Shown here piece by piece: positions 53,550 through 61,963 of a stretch of 64,000 nucleotides of DNA. A program made the position numbers and the translations under genes. This stretch comes from an uncultured Polaribacter sp. Lineage in GTDB: Bacteria > Bacteroidota > Bacteroidia > Flavobacteriales > Flavobacteriaceae. Within the stretch, counting starts at the first letter, position 1; each line of letters begins with the position of its first letter. Where the stretch lies: assembly GCF_947501385.1 (NCBI RefSeq), contig NZ_CANMVP010000003.1, positions 124,001 through 188,000 on the forward strand, read 5' to 3'. The notes beneath the pieces were generated by a model that was not told the origin of the DNA, made no database searches, and saw nothing but the letters and a program-made list of their open reading frames with translations.

Positions 53550-54401
53550 ATGAAAAATATATTTATAATTGGAGTTGGTTTAATTGGCGGAAGCATGTCT
53601 TTAGATATTCAAGAACAATATCCAAAAGCAATTATTTACGGGATAGATACAAATAAAGCCAATTTAGAAGAAGCTTTAGCATTAGGTATTATTCATAAAA
53701 AAGCAACTTTTACAGATTTAGACAAAGCAGCAATTGTAATTATTTCTATTCCTGTAGATGCGCAGTTAAAGGTAATTCCTGAAGTTTTAGAGCATATCAA
53801 TGACAATTGTTTGGTTATAGATGCAGGTTCTACAAAAGAACAGATTTGTAAAGTATTAGAAAATCATCCGAAAAGGAGGAATTTTTTAGCAGCACACCCT
53901 ATTGCCGGAACTGAGTTTTCAGGACCAAAAGCAGCTTTAAAAGGTTTGTATAAAAACAAAACAAACATTATTTGTGAAGTAGAAAAAACAGCGTTTAAAT
54001 TACAGGAAAAAGCATTAGAGATTTTCGCAAAATTAGGAATGCGAATTCGTTATATGGATGCAAAATCGCATGACAAACATATTGCTTATGTATCGCATCT
54101 GTCGCACATCAGCGCATTTATGTTGGGAAAAACGGTCTTAGAAAAAGAAAAAAACGAACGTGATATTTTCGATATGGCAGGTTCAGGTTTTGCATCTACA
54201 GTGCGTTTGGCAAAAAGTTCGCCAGCAATGTGGACACCCATTTTTGAGCAAAATAAAGAAAATGTTATTGAAACATTAGAAGAATACATCAACAATTTAC
54301 AACATTTTAAAAAGTTGATGGAACAAGATAATTTCTCTGAAATTTTTAACGAAATGGAGAACACAAATTATATAAAACAAATTTTAAACGGCATAAATTA
54401 A
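53550..54401 (+). CDS. tyrA: prephenate dehydrogenase
   Basis: TyrA oxidatively decarboxylates prephenate to 4-hydroxyphenylpyruvate, the tyrosine branch. The 283 residues have the N-terminal NAD(P) motif GVGLIGGS (7-14), the HPIAGTEFSGP active-site block (about 116-126) and the C-terminal dimerisation helices. No ACT or mutase domain is fused. It is cotranscribed with its neighbours and separated from the aminotransferase gene by a palindromic array that may affect mRNA stability. Confidence 0.94.
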   Translation: MKNIFIIGVGLIGGSMSLDIQEQYPKAIIYGIDTNKANLEEALALGIIHKKATFTDLDKAAIVIISIPVDAQLKVIPEVLEHINDNCLVIDAGSTKEQICKVLENHPKRRNFLAAHPIAGTEFSGPKAALKGLYKNKTNIICEVEKTAFKLQEKALEIFAKLGMRIRYMDAKSHDKHIAYVSHLSHISAFMLGKTVLEKEKNERDIFDMAGSGFASTVRLAKSSPAMWTPIFEQNKENVIETLEEYINNLQHFKKLMEQDNFSEIFNEMENTNYIKQILNGIN

Positions 54402-54420
54402 AAGCCAAAACAATAGAAAG

Positions 54421-55503
54421 ATGAAGAATACAAAAGAATTAAGAACTTGGTTGGATGACATGAAATTAGAGCATCCACTAGTAATAGCAGGGCCTTGTAG
54501 TGCAGAAACCGAAGAACAGGTTTTAAAAATTGCACACGAATTAAAAGATTCTGATGTAAATTATTTTAGGGCAGGAATTTGGAAACCAAGAACAAGACCA
54601 GGAATGTTTGAAGGTGTTGGAGAAATTGGATTAAGATGGCTAAAAAAAGTAAAAGAAGAAACAGGCATGAAAACCTGTACAGAAGTGGCAAATGCTGCTC
54701 ACGTAAAATTAGCAATCGAAAATGATGTAGACTTATTATGGATTGGTGCGCGTTCTACAGTTTCACCTTTTATTATGCAAGAAATTGCAGATGCGTTGCA
54801 AGGAACCGATAAAATTGTGTTGGTAAAAAATCCGGTAAATCCAGATTTGGCTTTGTGGTTAGGTGGTATTGAAAGATTATACACCGCAGGAATTAAAAAT
54901 TTAGGTGCAATTCATAGAGGATTTTCTACCTATGAAAAAACAAAGTACAGAAACATTCCGGAATGGCAATTGGCCATTGAATTTCAAAATAGATTTCCAG
55001 ACTTACCTTTAATTTGCGATCCTTCTCACATTACAGGAAATAGAGAAATGATTTTTGATGTATCTCAAACCGCTTTAGACTTAAATTTTGATGGTTTAAT
55101 GATAGAAACTCATTTCGATCCAGAAAATGCTTGGAGTGATGCTGCACAGCAAGTTACACCTACAAATTTGAAGCAAATTATGGAAGATTTAAAGATTAGA
55201 AAAGAAACAGAAACCGATTCAGATTACAGAGATTCTTTAAATAATTTACGTGCTCAAATTAATGTTGCAGATGATCAATTAATCGAATTATTAGGGAAAA
55301 GAATGAAAGTTTCTGATCAAATCGGAGCTTTAAAGAAAGAGAAAAACGTTGCGGTTTTACAATCAAAACGTTGGAACGAAATTCTTGGAAACATGATTTT
55401 AGAGGGTGAAAATAAAGGTCTAAGTGAAGAGTTTGTTTTAAAAATGTTTAAAGCAATTCATCAAGAATCTATCAATCATCAAGAAAAAATTATTAAAGGA
55501 TAA
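54421..55503 (+). CDS. bifunctional DAHP synthase-chorismate mutase
   Basis: The enzyme makes 3-deoxy-arabino-heptulosonate-7-phosphate, the entry step of the shikimate pathway, and converts chorismate to prephenate. The 360 residues consist of a type I DAHP synthase (about 1-260; GPCSAETEEQ, KPRTRPGMF) and a C-terminal AroQ chorismate mutase (about 270-355; LRAQINVADDQLIELLGKR). The fusion places the first pathway step and the branch-point step in one chain, controlled by the same attenuator. It is the last gene of the operon. Confidence 0.93.
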   Translation: MKNTKELRTWLDDMKLEHPLVIAGPCSAETEEQVLKIAHELKDSDVNYFRAGIWKPRTRPGMFEGVGEIGLRWLKKVKEETGMKTCTEVANAAHVKLAIENDVDLLWIGARSTVSPFIMQEIADALQGTDKIVLVKNPVNPDLALWLGGIERLYTAGIKNLGAIHRGFSTYEKTKYRNIPEWQLAIEFQNRFPDLPLICDPSHITGNREMIFDVSQTALDLNFDGLMIETHFDPENAWSDAAQQVTPTNLKQIMEDLKIRKETETDSDYRDSLNNLRAQINVADDQLIELLGKRMKVSDQIGALKKEKNVAVLQSKRWNEILGNMILEGENKGLSEEFVLKMFKAIHQESINHQEKIIKG

Positions 55504-55510
55504 TTTTTGA

Positions 55511-55617
55511 GCGTTCCTTTATTCTGAAGAAAAATCAGCATAAAGTCAGGCTTTCGTTACTCGCTTTTTTTGAGAAAAACAAAAAAGAGCTCAAACAGGC
55601 CACTCAATCCTTAACGC
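55511..55617 (+). repeat. structured intergenic element, GCGTT...AACGC family (copy B)
   Basis: It begins GCGTTCC and ends CTTAACGC. Internal parts are a hairpin CTTTATTCTGA/TCAGCATAAAG, then GTCAGGCTTTCGTTACTCGC, a T-run pairing with AAAAAAGAGC, and CACTCAATCC before the end. The order matches copy A at 1252-1409, read on the other strand. Confidence 0.65.
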
Positions 55618-55671
55618 ATAGCGCAAACCTAAAAGAGAAAGTTATTAAAAATTACTTTTAGAATTTTTGCA

Positions 55672-55707
55672 AACCTCAAAGGTTTTTAAACCTTTTGAGG
55701 TTTTTTG
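55672..55707 (+). terminator. palindrome-family terminator behind the aromatic operon
   Basis: AACCTCAAAGG and CCTTTTGAGGTT arms around GGTTTTTAAACC-like core sequence are followed by Ts. It is a slightly degenerate member of the 31-bp palindrome family. Confidence 0.7.
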
Positions 55708-55726
55708 TGCGTTCGAAATTCCAACC

Positions 55727-55751
55727 CCTAAAGGGTTTCAAACCCTTTAGG
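55727..55751. repeat. 25-bp perfect palindrome
   Basis: CCTAAAGGGTTT and AAACCCTTTAGG flank one C. The surrounding 55752-56056 holds no gene that I can support. Confidence 0.8.
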
Positions 55752-56057
55752 AGTTATTATCATCAAACCATTAAAACCTGTGAATTTAAGTCAATTTCTA
55801 CATCAACGCTGTATTTTCTATCTGCCTATGTCGTAAAATAAAAATGGCTCATTTTACTGCAATTTTTCATAAATCAATATTAATTCTGCATCTTTTTTTA
55901 CTGGTTACCATGCAGAAAAAAGAGGTCAGCCTTTTTGTTATATCTTTTATTCAATGCTGAATTATTTTTACAATTATTCACACTCTTCATGTTTTTAAAA
56001 CCCGAAAGGTCTTTTAATCAATAGCAAACACACTTTTTTCCCATTCAGTTTACAGCT

Positions 56058-56085
56058 AAAAAAACCGCCAATTGGCGGTTTTTTT
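56058..56085 (-). terminator. 28-bp perfect palindrome terminator
   Basis: Fourteen-base arms (AAAAAAACCGCCAA and its complement) lie 15 nt behind the stop of the minus-strand gene at 56100. Confidence 0.85.
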
Positions 56086-56099
56086 TATATAACTTTTTA

Positions 56100-56747
56100 T
56101 TATTTAGTGTAAGGAATTCTTCGAGAGACTTTTCTCATTAAAACATTAATTAAATCTTGTGCATCAGAACCGAGCGTTCCTTTTACTTTTTTAAGATAAT
56201 TAACTACCAATTCATCATCTGTAGTACTCATAAAATCCATATTCATGGTTGCACTATTTGTAGCAAATAATCCTCCAGTTAGAACAGCTAATCCAATTGC
56301 AGCTCCATTTGACATTGGTTTTGAAGTTTCATATGAGCCAGTAATTATCACTTCTACTCCTAAAATCTCACCTAATTCACTTGGCAAATATTCATCATAT
56401 GAATGCACATCAATACCTTTCTTTAGAAGTAATGCATTAGTTCTTTTAGGATTTTGCACATCAACTAGTAAAGTACCTCTTTTCTTTCTTGTTAGAAACC
56501 AAGAATACATTGCTTTTTGAATATCTAATGATTCATTTTTGCCCATTTCAATTATTTGTTCAGAAGTAAAATCTTTTAATTGTTTAGGTCTTAATTTTAC
56601 TTGAACATTTAAAGGTAAAATAGCGATTGTTTTAGTATTGGCAACATAGGTTTTGGCATCTGGATGCACATATAGTTTTGTTTGTGCATTTGTTACTGTG
56701 ATAAAAATTACGAAAGCCAATAAAGTAATTATTTTTTTCATTTTCAT
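56100..56747 (-). CDS. secreted protein of unknown function (LpoB/CsgG-like fold possible)
   Basis: The 215-residue protein has a signal peptide to about residue 21 (ending TNAQ). The middle contains TIAILPLNVQVKLRP (about 43-57) and ILGVEVIITGSYE (about 138-150), an arrangement like the nucleotide-binding-style fold of CsgG and LpoB proteins. A Gly-rich hydrophobic patch follows (AAIGLAVLTGGLF). That comparison is by pattern only. It stands alone with a strong terminator. The start could also be the ATG two codons downstream. Confidence 0.65.
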   Translation of the reverse strand: MKMKKIITLLAFVIFITVTNAQTKLYVHPDAKTYVANTKTIAILPLNVQVKLRPKQLKDFTSEQIIEMGKNESLDIQKAMYSWFLTRKKRGTLLVDVQNPKRTNALLLKKGIDVHSYDEYLPSELGEILGVEVIITGSYETSKPMSNGAAIGLAVLTGGLFATNSATMNMDFMSTTDDELVVNYLKKVKGTLGSDAQDLINVLMRKVSRRIPYTK

Positions 56748-56868
56748 TTTTTTAAATTCAAAACGAATATAGTTTTATTTTTAAGAAACCTTATAAATGA
56801 GATAGGATATTTTTCGATATAAATGAATTATTTTTTTCATTTAAATAATTAATAGCATCTTTGTAGTA

Positions 56869-57825
56869 ATGACTGGAACCGTATACAAATCTACAGGAAG
56901 TTGGTATCACGTAAAATCTGACCAAGGAGCATTTTACAAGTGTAGAATAAAAGGAAAATTTAGAATAAAAGATATCAAAAGCACCAATCCAATTGCTGTT
57001 GGAGATAAAGTTGTGTTCGATTTAGAAAAAAAAGGAGATGAAGAAGTAGGCGTTATTAAAACTATTTTAGATAGAGATAATTTTATAGTACGTAAATCTG
57101 TAAACTTATCGAAGCAAACGCACATAATTGCCTCTAATATAAATCAAGTTTTTTTATTGATTACCATCAATAATCCACCAACATTTGCTACGTTTATAGA
57201 TCGTTTTTTGGTCTCTGCAAGAGCTTATAGAATAGATGTTATACTTGTTTTTAATAAAATAGATGCTTACGAAATTGAAGAAAGGGCAGAAATTTTATAC
57301 CTAAAAGATATTTATGAAGCAATTGGATATAGATGTGTAGAAGTCTCTGCAACCCAACATAAAAATGTAGCTGAAATTAAAGACCTAATGCTAGGCAAAA
57401 CGTCTATGTTTGTTGGGCATTCAGGGGTTGGTAAAACAACTTTGGTAAATGCAATTGAACCTACTTTAGATTTAAAAACGAAAGAAATTTCTGACCAACA
57501 CAATCAAGGAAAACATACAACTACGTTTGCAGAAATGTTCGATTTAAGTTTCGATGCAAGAATTATAGACACACCAGGAATTAAAGGTTTTGGCGTTGTA
57601 GACATTGATAAATACGAATTGGGAGATTATTTTCCAGAGTTCTTTAAGTTGAAACATGATTGTAAATTCAATAATTGCATTCATATAAAAGAGCCACATT
57701 GTGCTGTAAAAGAGGCATTAGAAAAAGAAGAAGTTTCTTGGTCTCGTTACAAAAGTTACCTTCAAATTATAGAAGGAGCACAAGAGAAAGAACACTTTAG
57801 AACAGATGTTTGGGAAGAAGAATAG
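56869..57825 (+). CDS. rsgA: ribosome small-subunit GTPase RsgA
   Basis: RsgA checks late 30S maturation. The 318 residues have an N-terminal OB fold (about 1-65) and a circularly permuted GTPase domain in the order G4 NKID, G1 GHSGVGKTT, G3 DTPGIKGFG. A zinc-binding tail follows (CKFNNCIHIKEPHC, about 264-277). A near-consensus promoter box CATCTTTG lies just upstream. Confidence 0.96.
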   Translation: MTGTVYKSTGSWYHVKSDQGAFYKCRIKGKFRIKDIKSTNPIAVGDKVVFDLEKKGDEEVGVIKTILDRDNFIVRKSVNLSKQTHIIASNINQVFLLITINNPPTFATFIDRFLVSARAYRIDVILVFNKIDAYEIEERAEILYLKDIYEAIGYRCVEVSATQHKNVAEIKDLMLGKTSMFVGHSGVGKTTLVNAIEPTLDLKTKEISDQHNQGKHTTTFAEMFDLSFDARIIDTPGIKGFGVVDIDKYELGDYFPEFFKLKHDCKFNNCIHIKEPHCAVKEALEKEEVSWSRYKSYLQIIEGAQEKEHFRTDVWEEE

Positions 57826-57846
57826 CGCCCCTTTGTCTTTCAGACG

Positions 57847-57969
57847 TTTCCCCGAAGGGGAAAAACTAAAAATAAGAAAAGTGGCTAAGAATAGTAAAAA
57901 GATCATATCAAATAGGTGAATACTAAAAGTATTTAAAATTTTTAAAAATAAAAGTCCCCTTTGGGGATT
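57847..57969. repeat. two small CCCC/GGGG palindromes between rsgA and dtd
   Basis: TTTCCCC-GAA-GGGGAAA (57847-57863) may terminate rsgA. AGTCCCC-TTT-GGGGATT (57953-57969) lies just before dtd. Confidence 0.65.
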
Positions 57970-57977
57970 TAGGGGTT

Positions 57978-58430
57978 ATGAAAATTGTTATTCAAAGAGT
58001 TTTAAAAGCAAGTGTAAGTATTGATAATAAAAAAGTAGCTGCAATAAAAAATGGTCTGCTCATTTTATTAGGTATTGTTGACGAAGATGCTCAAGAAGAT
58101 ATCAATTGGTTGGTTAGAAAAATTGCGAATCTGCGCATTTTTAATGATGCAAATAAAGTGATGAACAAATCGCTCTTAGAGGTTGATGGAGAAGTACTTG
58201 TAGTGAGTCAGTTTACGCTGCAAGCTTCAACAAAAAAAGGAAATAGACCTAGCTATTTAAAAGCTTCAAAACCAGAAATTGCCATTCCTTTGTATGATAG
58301 TTTTGTTGTATCCTTAGAAAAAGAAATCGGCAAAAAAGTACAGACTGGTCAATTTGGTGCAGCTATGAAAGTAGCATTACTAAATGATGGTCCTGTAACA
58401 ATTATTATAGATTCAAAAAATAAAGAGTAG
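57978..58430 (+). CDS. dtd: D-aminoacyl-tRNA deacylase
   Basis: Dtd removes D-amino acids (and glycine mischarged on tRNA-Ala) from tRNAs. The 150 residues match the family, with the active-site motifs VSQFTLQA (about 76-83) and the C-terminal NDGPVTI (about 135-141). It is cytoplasmic and follows rsgA on the same strand. Confidence 0.96.
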   Translation: MKIVIQRVLKASVSIDNKKVAAIKNGLLILLGIVDEDAQEDINWLVRKIANLRIFNDANKVMNKSLLEVDGEVLVVSQFTLQASTKKGNRPSYLKASKPEIAIPLYDSFVVSLEKEIGKKVQTGQFGAAMKVALLNDGPVTIIIDSKNKE

Positions 58431-58495
58431 CTTATTACGTTTTAACGATATCTAAAAAAGATGAATTTTATTTCCCTTGGAAAATAAAAGAATTG

Positions 58496-58503
58496 TATCT
58501 TTG
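58496..58503 (+). promoter_or_regulatory. candidate -7 box TATCTTTG of the YceI gene
   Basis: It matches TAnnTTTG and overlaps an upstream in-frame ATG (58493), so it argues that translation starts downstream at 58544. Confidence 0.6.
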
Positions 58504-58543
58504 CCATGGAAAACAATTCCAAAACCAATTAATCCAGAATCAT

Positions 58544-59173
58544 ATGAAAAAAGTATTTTTAACATTAGCAGTTGTAGCATCAGTTTTAACTGCTTGTAAA
58601 GGTGAGAAAAAAGAAAAGGTAGAAGTTAAAGAAGAAGTAATCATAGAAAAAGTAGCAGATTTAAACAATGTAGATGTTACGAGTTCTGTAATTACTTGGA
58701 AAGGTACAAAGCCAACAGGAGCACATAATGGAACAATTATGTTAAGTGAAGGTTCTTTAGTTTTAGAAGATGGTAATTTAGAAGGAGGAGAATTTGTAGT
58801 CGACATGTCTTCTATAAAAAATGAAGATTTAGATGCAAAAGGCGGTGCGAAACTAGTAGGTCATTTAACGTCACCAGACTTTTTTGATGTTGCGAAATAT
58901 CCAATGTCTAAATTTGTCATTACAAGTGTTGAAGAAAAAGAAGACAAACTTCACGTAACCGGAAATTTAACATTAAAAGATGTTACTAAAAGTATTACAA
59001 TTCCTGCAATGTTAATGACAGAAGGAGATGTTACTACTTTTAAAAGTGAAACATTTACAATTGATAGAGCAGATTTTAATGTAAAATATGGGTCAAAAAA
59101 ATTCTTTGACAATTTAAAAGATAAATTTATCGATGATTTGATGGAGTTATCATTTACCGTAAAAACAAAATAA
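58544..59173 (+). CDS. YceI-family lipoprotein
   Basis: YceI domains are beta-barrels that bind long isoprenoid-type lipids in their cavity. The 209 residues start with a lipoprotein signal ending LTAC. A Lys/Glu-rich linker follows, then the YceI domain from about residue 42 (VTWKGTKPTGAHNGTI-like start, FVVDMSSI, TKSITIPAML). The start was chosen from the signal peptide and the promoter box upstream. A perfect terminator follows. Confidence 0.92.
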   Translation: MKKVFLTLAVVASVLTACKGEKKEKVEVKEEVIIEKVADLNNVDVTSSVITWKGTKPTGAHNGTIMLSEGSLVLEDGNLEGGEFVVDMSSIKNEDLDAKGGAKLVGHLTSPDFFDVAKYPMSKFVITSVEEKEDKLHVTGNLTLKDVTKSITIPAMLMTEGDVTTFKSETFTIDRADFNVKYGSKKFFDNLKDKFIDDLMELSFTVKTK

Positions 59174-59200
59174 GTAGTATTTAAAATACTTCATTTTAGT

Positions 59201-59234
59201 AAAAAGATCCAAAATTTTATTTTTGGATCTTTTT
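59201..59234 (+). terminator. intrinsic terminator of the YceI gene
   Basis: AAAAAGATCCAAAA and its complement form a 14-bp stem with a TTTTAT loop and extra Ts. It may also serve the convergent CPBP gene. Confidence 0.88.
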
Positions 59235-59277
59235 TTATTTAAAATTTCTGCAAAATAAAATATTATAATATTAATTC

Positions 59278-59904
59278 CTAAGAAGGAAACCCAAGCATAC
59301 TTCCCATACCAACAGTAAACAGCCAGCAACCATAAATACTGTGTTCAATTGCAACTAAAAGTGTAGATTTTGTTTTTCTGTACGTAAGTGCAAATAAAAT
59401 TCCACCAATAAAAGTAAGTAATAGTACCAAAGCGTTTTTGAAAAAAATATGAGCTAAAGAAAATAGCAAAGCATTTATTAAAATAAACAAAATATCATTT
59501 TTAAATAGCTTTTTATAACGTTGAAAGAAGAACGTTCTATAAATAAGTTCTTGAGGATACACAGAAAAAAAGGAGTAGAAAAATAAAATTAAAATCCATA
59601 TTTTTGGTTTGTTAAGAACTATTGCAAAAAGACTCTCTTTATTTGTAAACCAGACAAAAGCTGAAGTTACAATTGCGATAATTAATAAGTTGATGAGAAT
59701 TCTTTTCCAAAAAAGTCTCCATTTAAGATGCTTTCCAATTTTGAACCTGTTTTTTTCAACTCTTACTAAAACAAAAAGAATATATCCAAAACCTAAGATT
59801 CCTATTACTAGTTTTATCACCAATGAATACTCAAAAAGATAGCTCAAAGGAATCAAGATAAAGATGATCATTAATTCAGTAATTTTATAATTTTTAGATC
59901 GCAT
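59278..59904 (-). CDS. CPBP-family membrane protein (Abi-like), altered first motif
   Basis: The 208-residue protein has about six membrane helices and the three conserved CPBP segments: a first motif YPQELIYRTFFFQRY, a second with H in LLFSLAHIFF, and a third with EHSIYGCW. The usual first motif is EExxxR; here it reads QELIYR, so one of the two glutamates is Gln. CPBP proteins are intramembrane proteases or protease-like. I start at the ATG at 59904, 4 nt after the Lrp gene stop; the longer frame overlaps that gene. The two are an operon. Confidence 0.82.
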   Translation of the reverse strand: MRSKNYKITELMIIFILIPLSYLFEYSLVIKLVIGILGFGYILFVLVRVEKNRFKIGKHLKWRLFWKRILINLLIIAIVTSAFVWFTNKESLFAIVLNKPKIWILILFFYSFFSVYPQELIYRTFFFQRYKKLFKNDILFILINALLFSLAHIFFKNALVLLLTFIGGILFALTYRKTKSTLLVAIEHSIYGCWLFTVGMGSMLGFPS

Positions 59905-59908
59905 ATTG

Positions 59909-60364
59909 TCAAACTCTAATTGCAGTAGTATTTTTAACTTGTTCAATGGCAAAAGTACTGTGTGTACTACCAATGTACTTTATAGCAGTTAGTTTAGTGA
60001 CCATAAAACTTCTATATTCTTCCATATCTTTTACATATATTTTTAAAATATAGTCATAGTCACCACTTACATGAAAACATTCAGAAACTTCCTCTAATTT
60101 TAAGATTTCACGTTCAAAAGTAGTTACATATTCTTTAGAATGCTGAATTAATTTCACATGACAAAAAACTAAAAACGATTTTTCTATTTTATTCTTATTG
60201 ATGATGGCCACATACTTTTCAATCACTTTTTGATGTTCTAACTTTTTAATACGCTCATACACTGCTGTTACAGACAAATTAAGTTGAAGGCTCAATTGCT
60301 TTGTAGTTTGTTTGCTATCTCTTTGTAATAAATTAATGAGTTTTTTATCTGTGGAATCTAACAT
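59909..60364 (-). CDS. Lrp/AsnC-family transcriptional regulator
   Basis: The 151-residue regulator has an N-terminal winged helix-turn-helix (about 1-60; LLQRDSKQTTKQLSLQLNLS) and a C-terminal RAM domain (about 70-145; GDYDYILKIYVKDMEEY) that senses an amino acid. It is divergent from a methionine-lyase-like gene across 152 bp that contains a perfect palindrome, so it probably controls that gene in response to an amino acid. Confidence 0.92.
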   Translation of the reverse strand: MLDSTDKKLINLLQRDSKQTTKQLSLQLNLSVTAVYERIKKLEHQKVIEKYVAIINKNKIEKSFLVFCHVKLIQHSKEYVTTFEREILKLEEVSECFHVSGDYDYILKIYVKDMEEYRSFMVTKLTAIKYIGSTHSTFAIEQVKNTTAIRV

Positions 60365-60401
60365 ATAAATTTTCTATAAATTGGAGTTTAAAGAAGGTGT
60401 T

Positions 60402-60418
60402 TTAGTTTTTAAAACTAA
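60402..60418. promoter_or_regulatory. 17-bp perfect palindrome in the divergent lrp promoter region
   Basis: TTAGTTTT-T-AAAACTAA is placed between the two divergent starts. It is a plausible binding site for the Lrp-type regulator. Confidence 0.5.
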
Positions 60419-60516
60419 TAATCAAATCAAATTTAGAAAAATAATCTATATTTTAAATAATATATTGATTTTATTTCTAATTAGTAGTCTCTTTGTATAT
60501 CTAAAAAGCTACTATC

Positions 60517-61716
60517 ATGAAATTCAATCCAGCAAATAATATTCAAGATTTACAATATTTTGGCGAGTTTGGCGGTGTAAATCCATCAATTTCAGATTCA
60601 TCTACGTATACATTTATTTCGGCAAAAACCATGTTCGATACTTTTGAAGGAAACGCAGATGGTTGTTATTTGTATTCACGTCATTCAATACCTTCAAATT
60701 TGTATTTGGGTGAAGCACTGGCAGCCATGGAAGGTACAGAAACGGCAAATGTTTCTGCATCTGGAATGGGTGCAATTACGCCCGTTTTATTACAATTGTG
60801 TGGCGCTGGAGATCATATTGTTTCTAGTAGAACAATTTATGGTGGAACCTATGCTTTTTTAAAAAATTTCACACCAAGATTAGGCATTGAAACAACGTTT
60901 GTAGACATCACAAGATTAGATCTTGTAGCGGCATCAATTACAGAGAAAACAAAAGTTTTGTATTGTGAATCTGTGAGTAATCCGTTACTAGAAGTTGCTG
61001 ATATTGCTGGTTTGTCAGCTTTGGCAAAAAAATACAATTTAAAATTAGTGGTAGACAATACATTTTCTCCACTTTCTGTTTCGCCAGCAAAATTAGGGGC
61101 AGATATTGTAATTCATAGTTTAACAAAATTTATAAATGGTTCTTCAGATACGGTTGGTGGCGTAGTTTGTGGTACTCAAGAATTTATCAATGATTTACGA
61201 AACGTGAATGATGGTGCAAGTATGTTGTTAGGTGCCACGATGGATAGTTTACGAGCTTCCTCTATCTTAAAAAATATGAGAACTTTGCATATTAGAATGA
61301 AACAGCACAGTAAAAATGCTGTTTTTTTAGCTAATAAATTTGAAGCTGATGGTTTAAAAACGGTGTATCCAGGATTGGTTTCACATCCTTCTCATCAACT
61401 ATTTAAAACGATGATGAATACTGAGTATGGTTTTGGAGGTATGCTTACTATTGATGTTGGCACTCTAGAAAAAGCAAACGAGTTGATGGAGTTGATGCAG
61501 CATAAAAACTTGGGTTATTTAGCCGTAAGTTTGGGTTTTTATAAAACCTTATTTTCTGCTCCAGGAAGTTCAACATCGTCAGAAATACCAGAAGATGAAC
61601 AAACAGCAATGGGTTTAAGTGATGGATTAATCAGGTTTTCTATTGGTTTAGATAACGATATTGAAAGAACTTATAAGATGATGAAATCTTGTATGAAAGA
61701 GGTTGATATTTTGTGA
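60517..61716 (+). CDS. PLP-dependent Cys/Met-metabolism enzyme (methionine gamma-lyase-like)
   Basis: The 399-residue trans-sulfuration family enzyme carries the pyridoxal lysine K204 in HSLTKFING. The tyrosine-containing YGGTYAF block is near residues 108-114; methionine gamma-lyases have a Cys in the equivalent YGCTYAF, and here it is Gly. The reaction could therefore be methionine gamma-lyase-like or another elimination or replacement on homoserine or cysteine substrates. The divergent Lrp regulator suggests amino-acid control. Confidence 0.88.
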   Translation: MKFNPANNIQDLQYFGEFGGVNPSISDSSTYTFISAKTMFDTFEGNADGCYLYSRHSIPSNLYLGEALAAMEGTETANVSASGMGAITPVLLQLCGAGDHIVSSRTIYGGTYAFLKNFTPRLGIETTFVDITRLDLVAASITEKTKVLYCESVSNPLLEVADIAGLSALAKKYNLKLVVDNTFSPLSVSPAKLGADIVIHSLTKFINGSSDTVGGVVCGTQEFINDLRNVNDGASMLLGATMDSLRASSILKNMRTLHIRMKQHSKNAVFLANKFEADGLKTVYPGLVSHPSHQLFKTMMNTEYGFGGMLTIDVGTLEKANELMELMQHKNLGYLAVSLGFYKTLFSAPGSSTSSEIPEDEQTAMGLSDGLIRFSIGLDNDIERTYKMMKSCMKEVDIL

Positions 61717-61759
61717 TTTTTAGTTCAGCTTTAGAGTTTCAAATTTAAACGACTTTAAT

Positions 61760-61793
61760 GAATGTCATTCTGACGAAGCATGAGAAAGAATCT
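61760..61793. repeat. TGTCATTCTGACGAAGCA-type dispersed repeat
   Basis: This sequence resembles repeats spread through Bacteroidota intergenic regions (memory). Only this one copy is seen clearly here. Confidence 0.45.
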
Positions 61794-61926
61794 TAATTAT
61801 GAGATTTCTATTTAGTTTATCTTGAGCATTACTGAAATTAAAATGCTTTTTGATTGAAAGTATTAAACGAAGTTTATGAAAGATTTAAAAGCTCTTTTCA
61901 AGATTCGTTAGTTTTTTTAGCTTTAA

Positions 61927-61960
61927 TAACCAATAACCAATAACCAATAACCAATAACCA
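61927..61960. repeat. four tandem copies of the 7-mer TAACCAA
   Basis: Four copies and a partial one end 3 nt before the stop codon of the minus-strand gene at 61964, the same placement as the heptamers next to sufT. Confidence 0.9.
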
Positions 61961-61963
61961 CAA

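Noticed and set aside
55511..55617. Integron attC site
   Set aside because: Ends read GCGTT...AACGC, the opposite polarity of attC (AAC...GTT), and no integrase or cassette array is in view.
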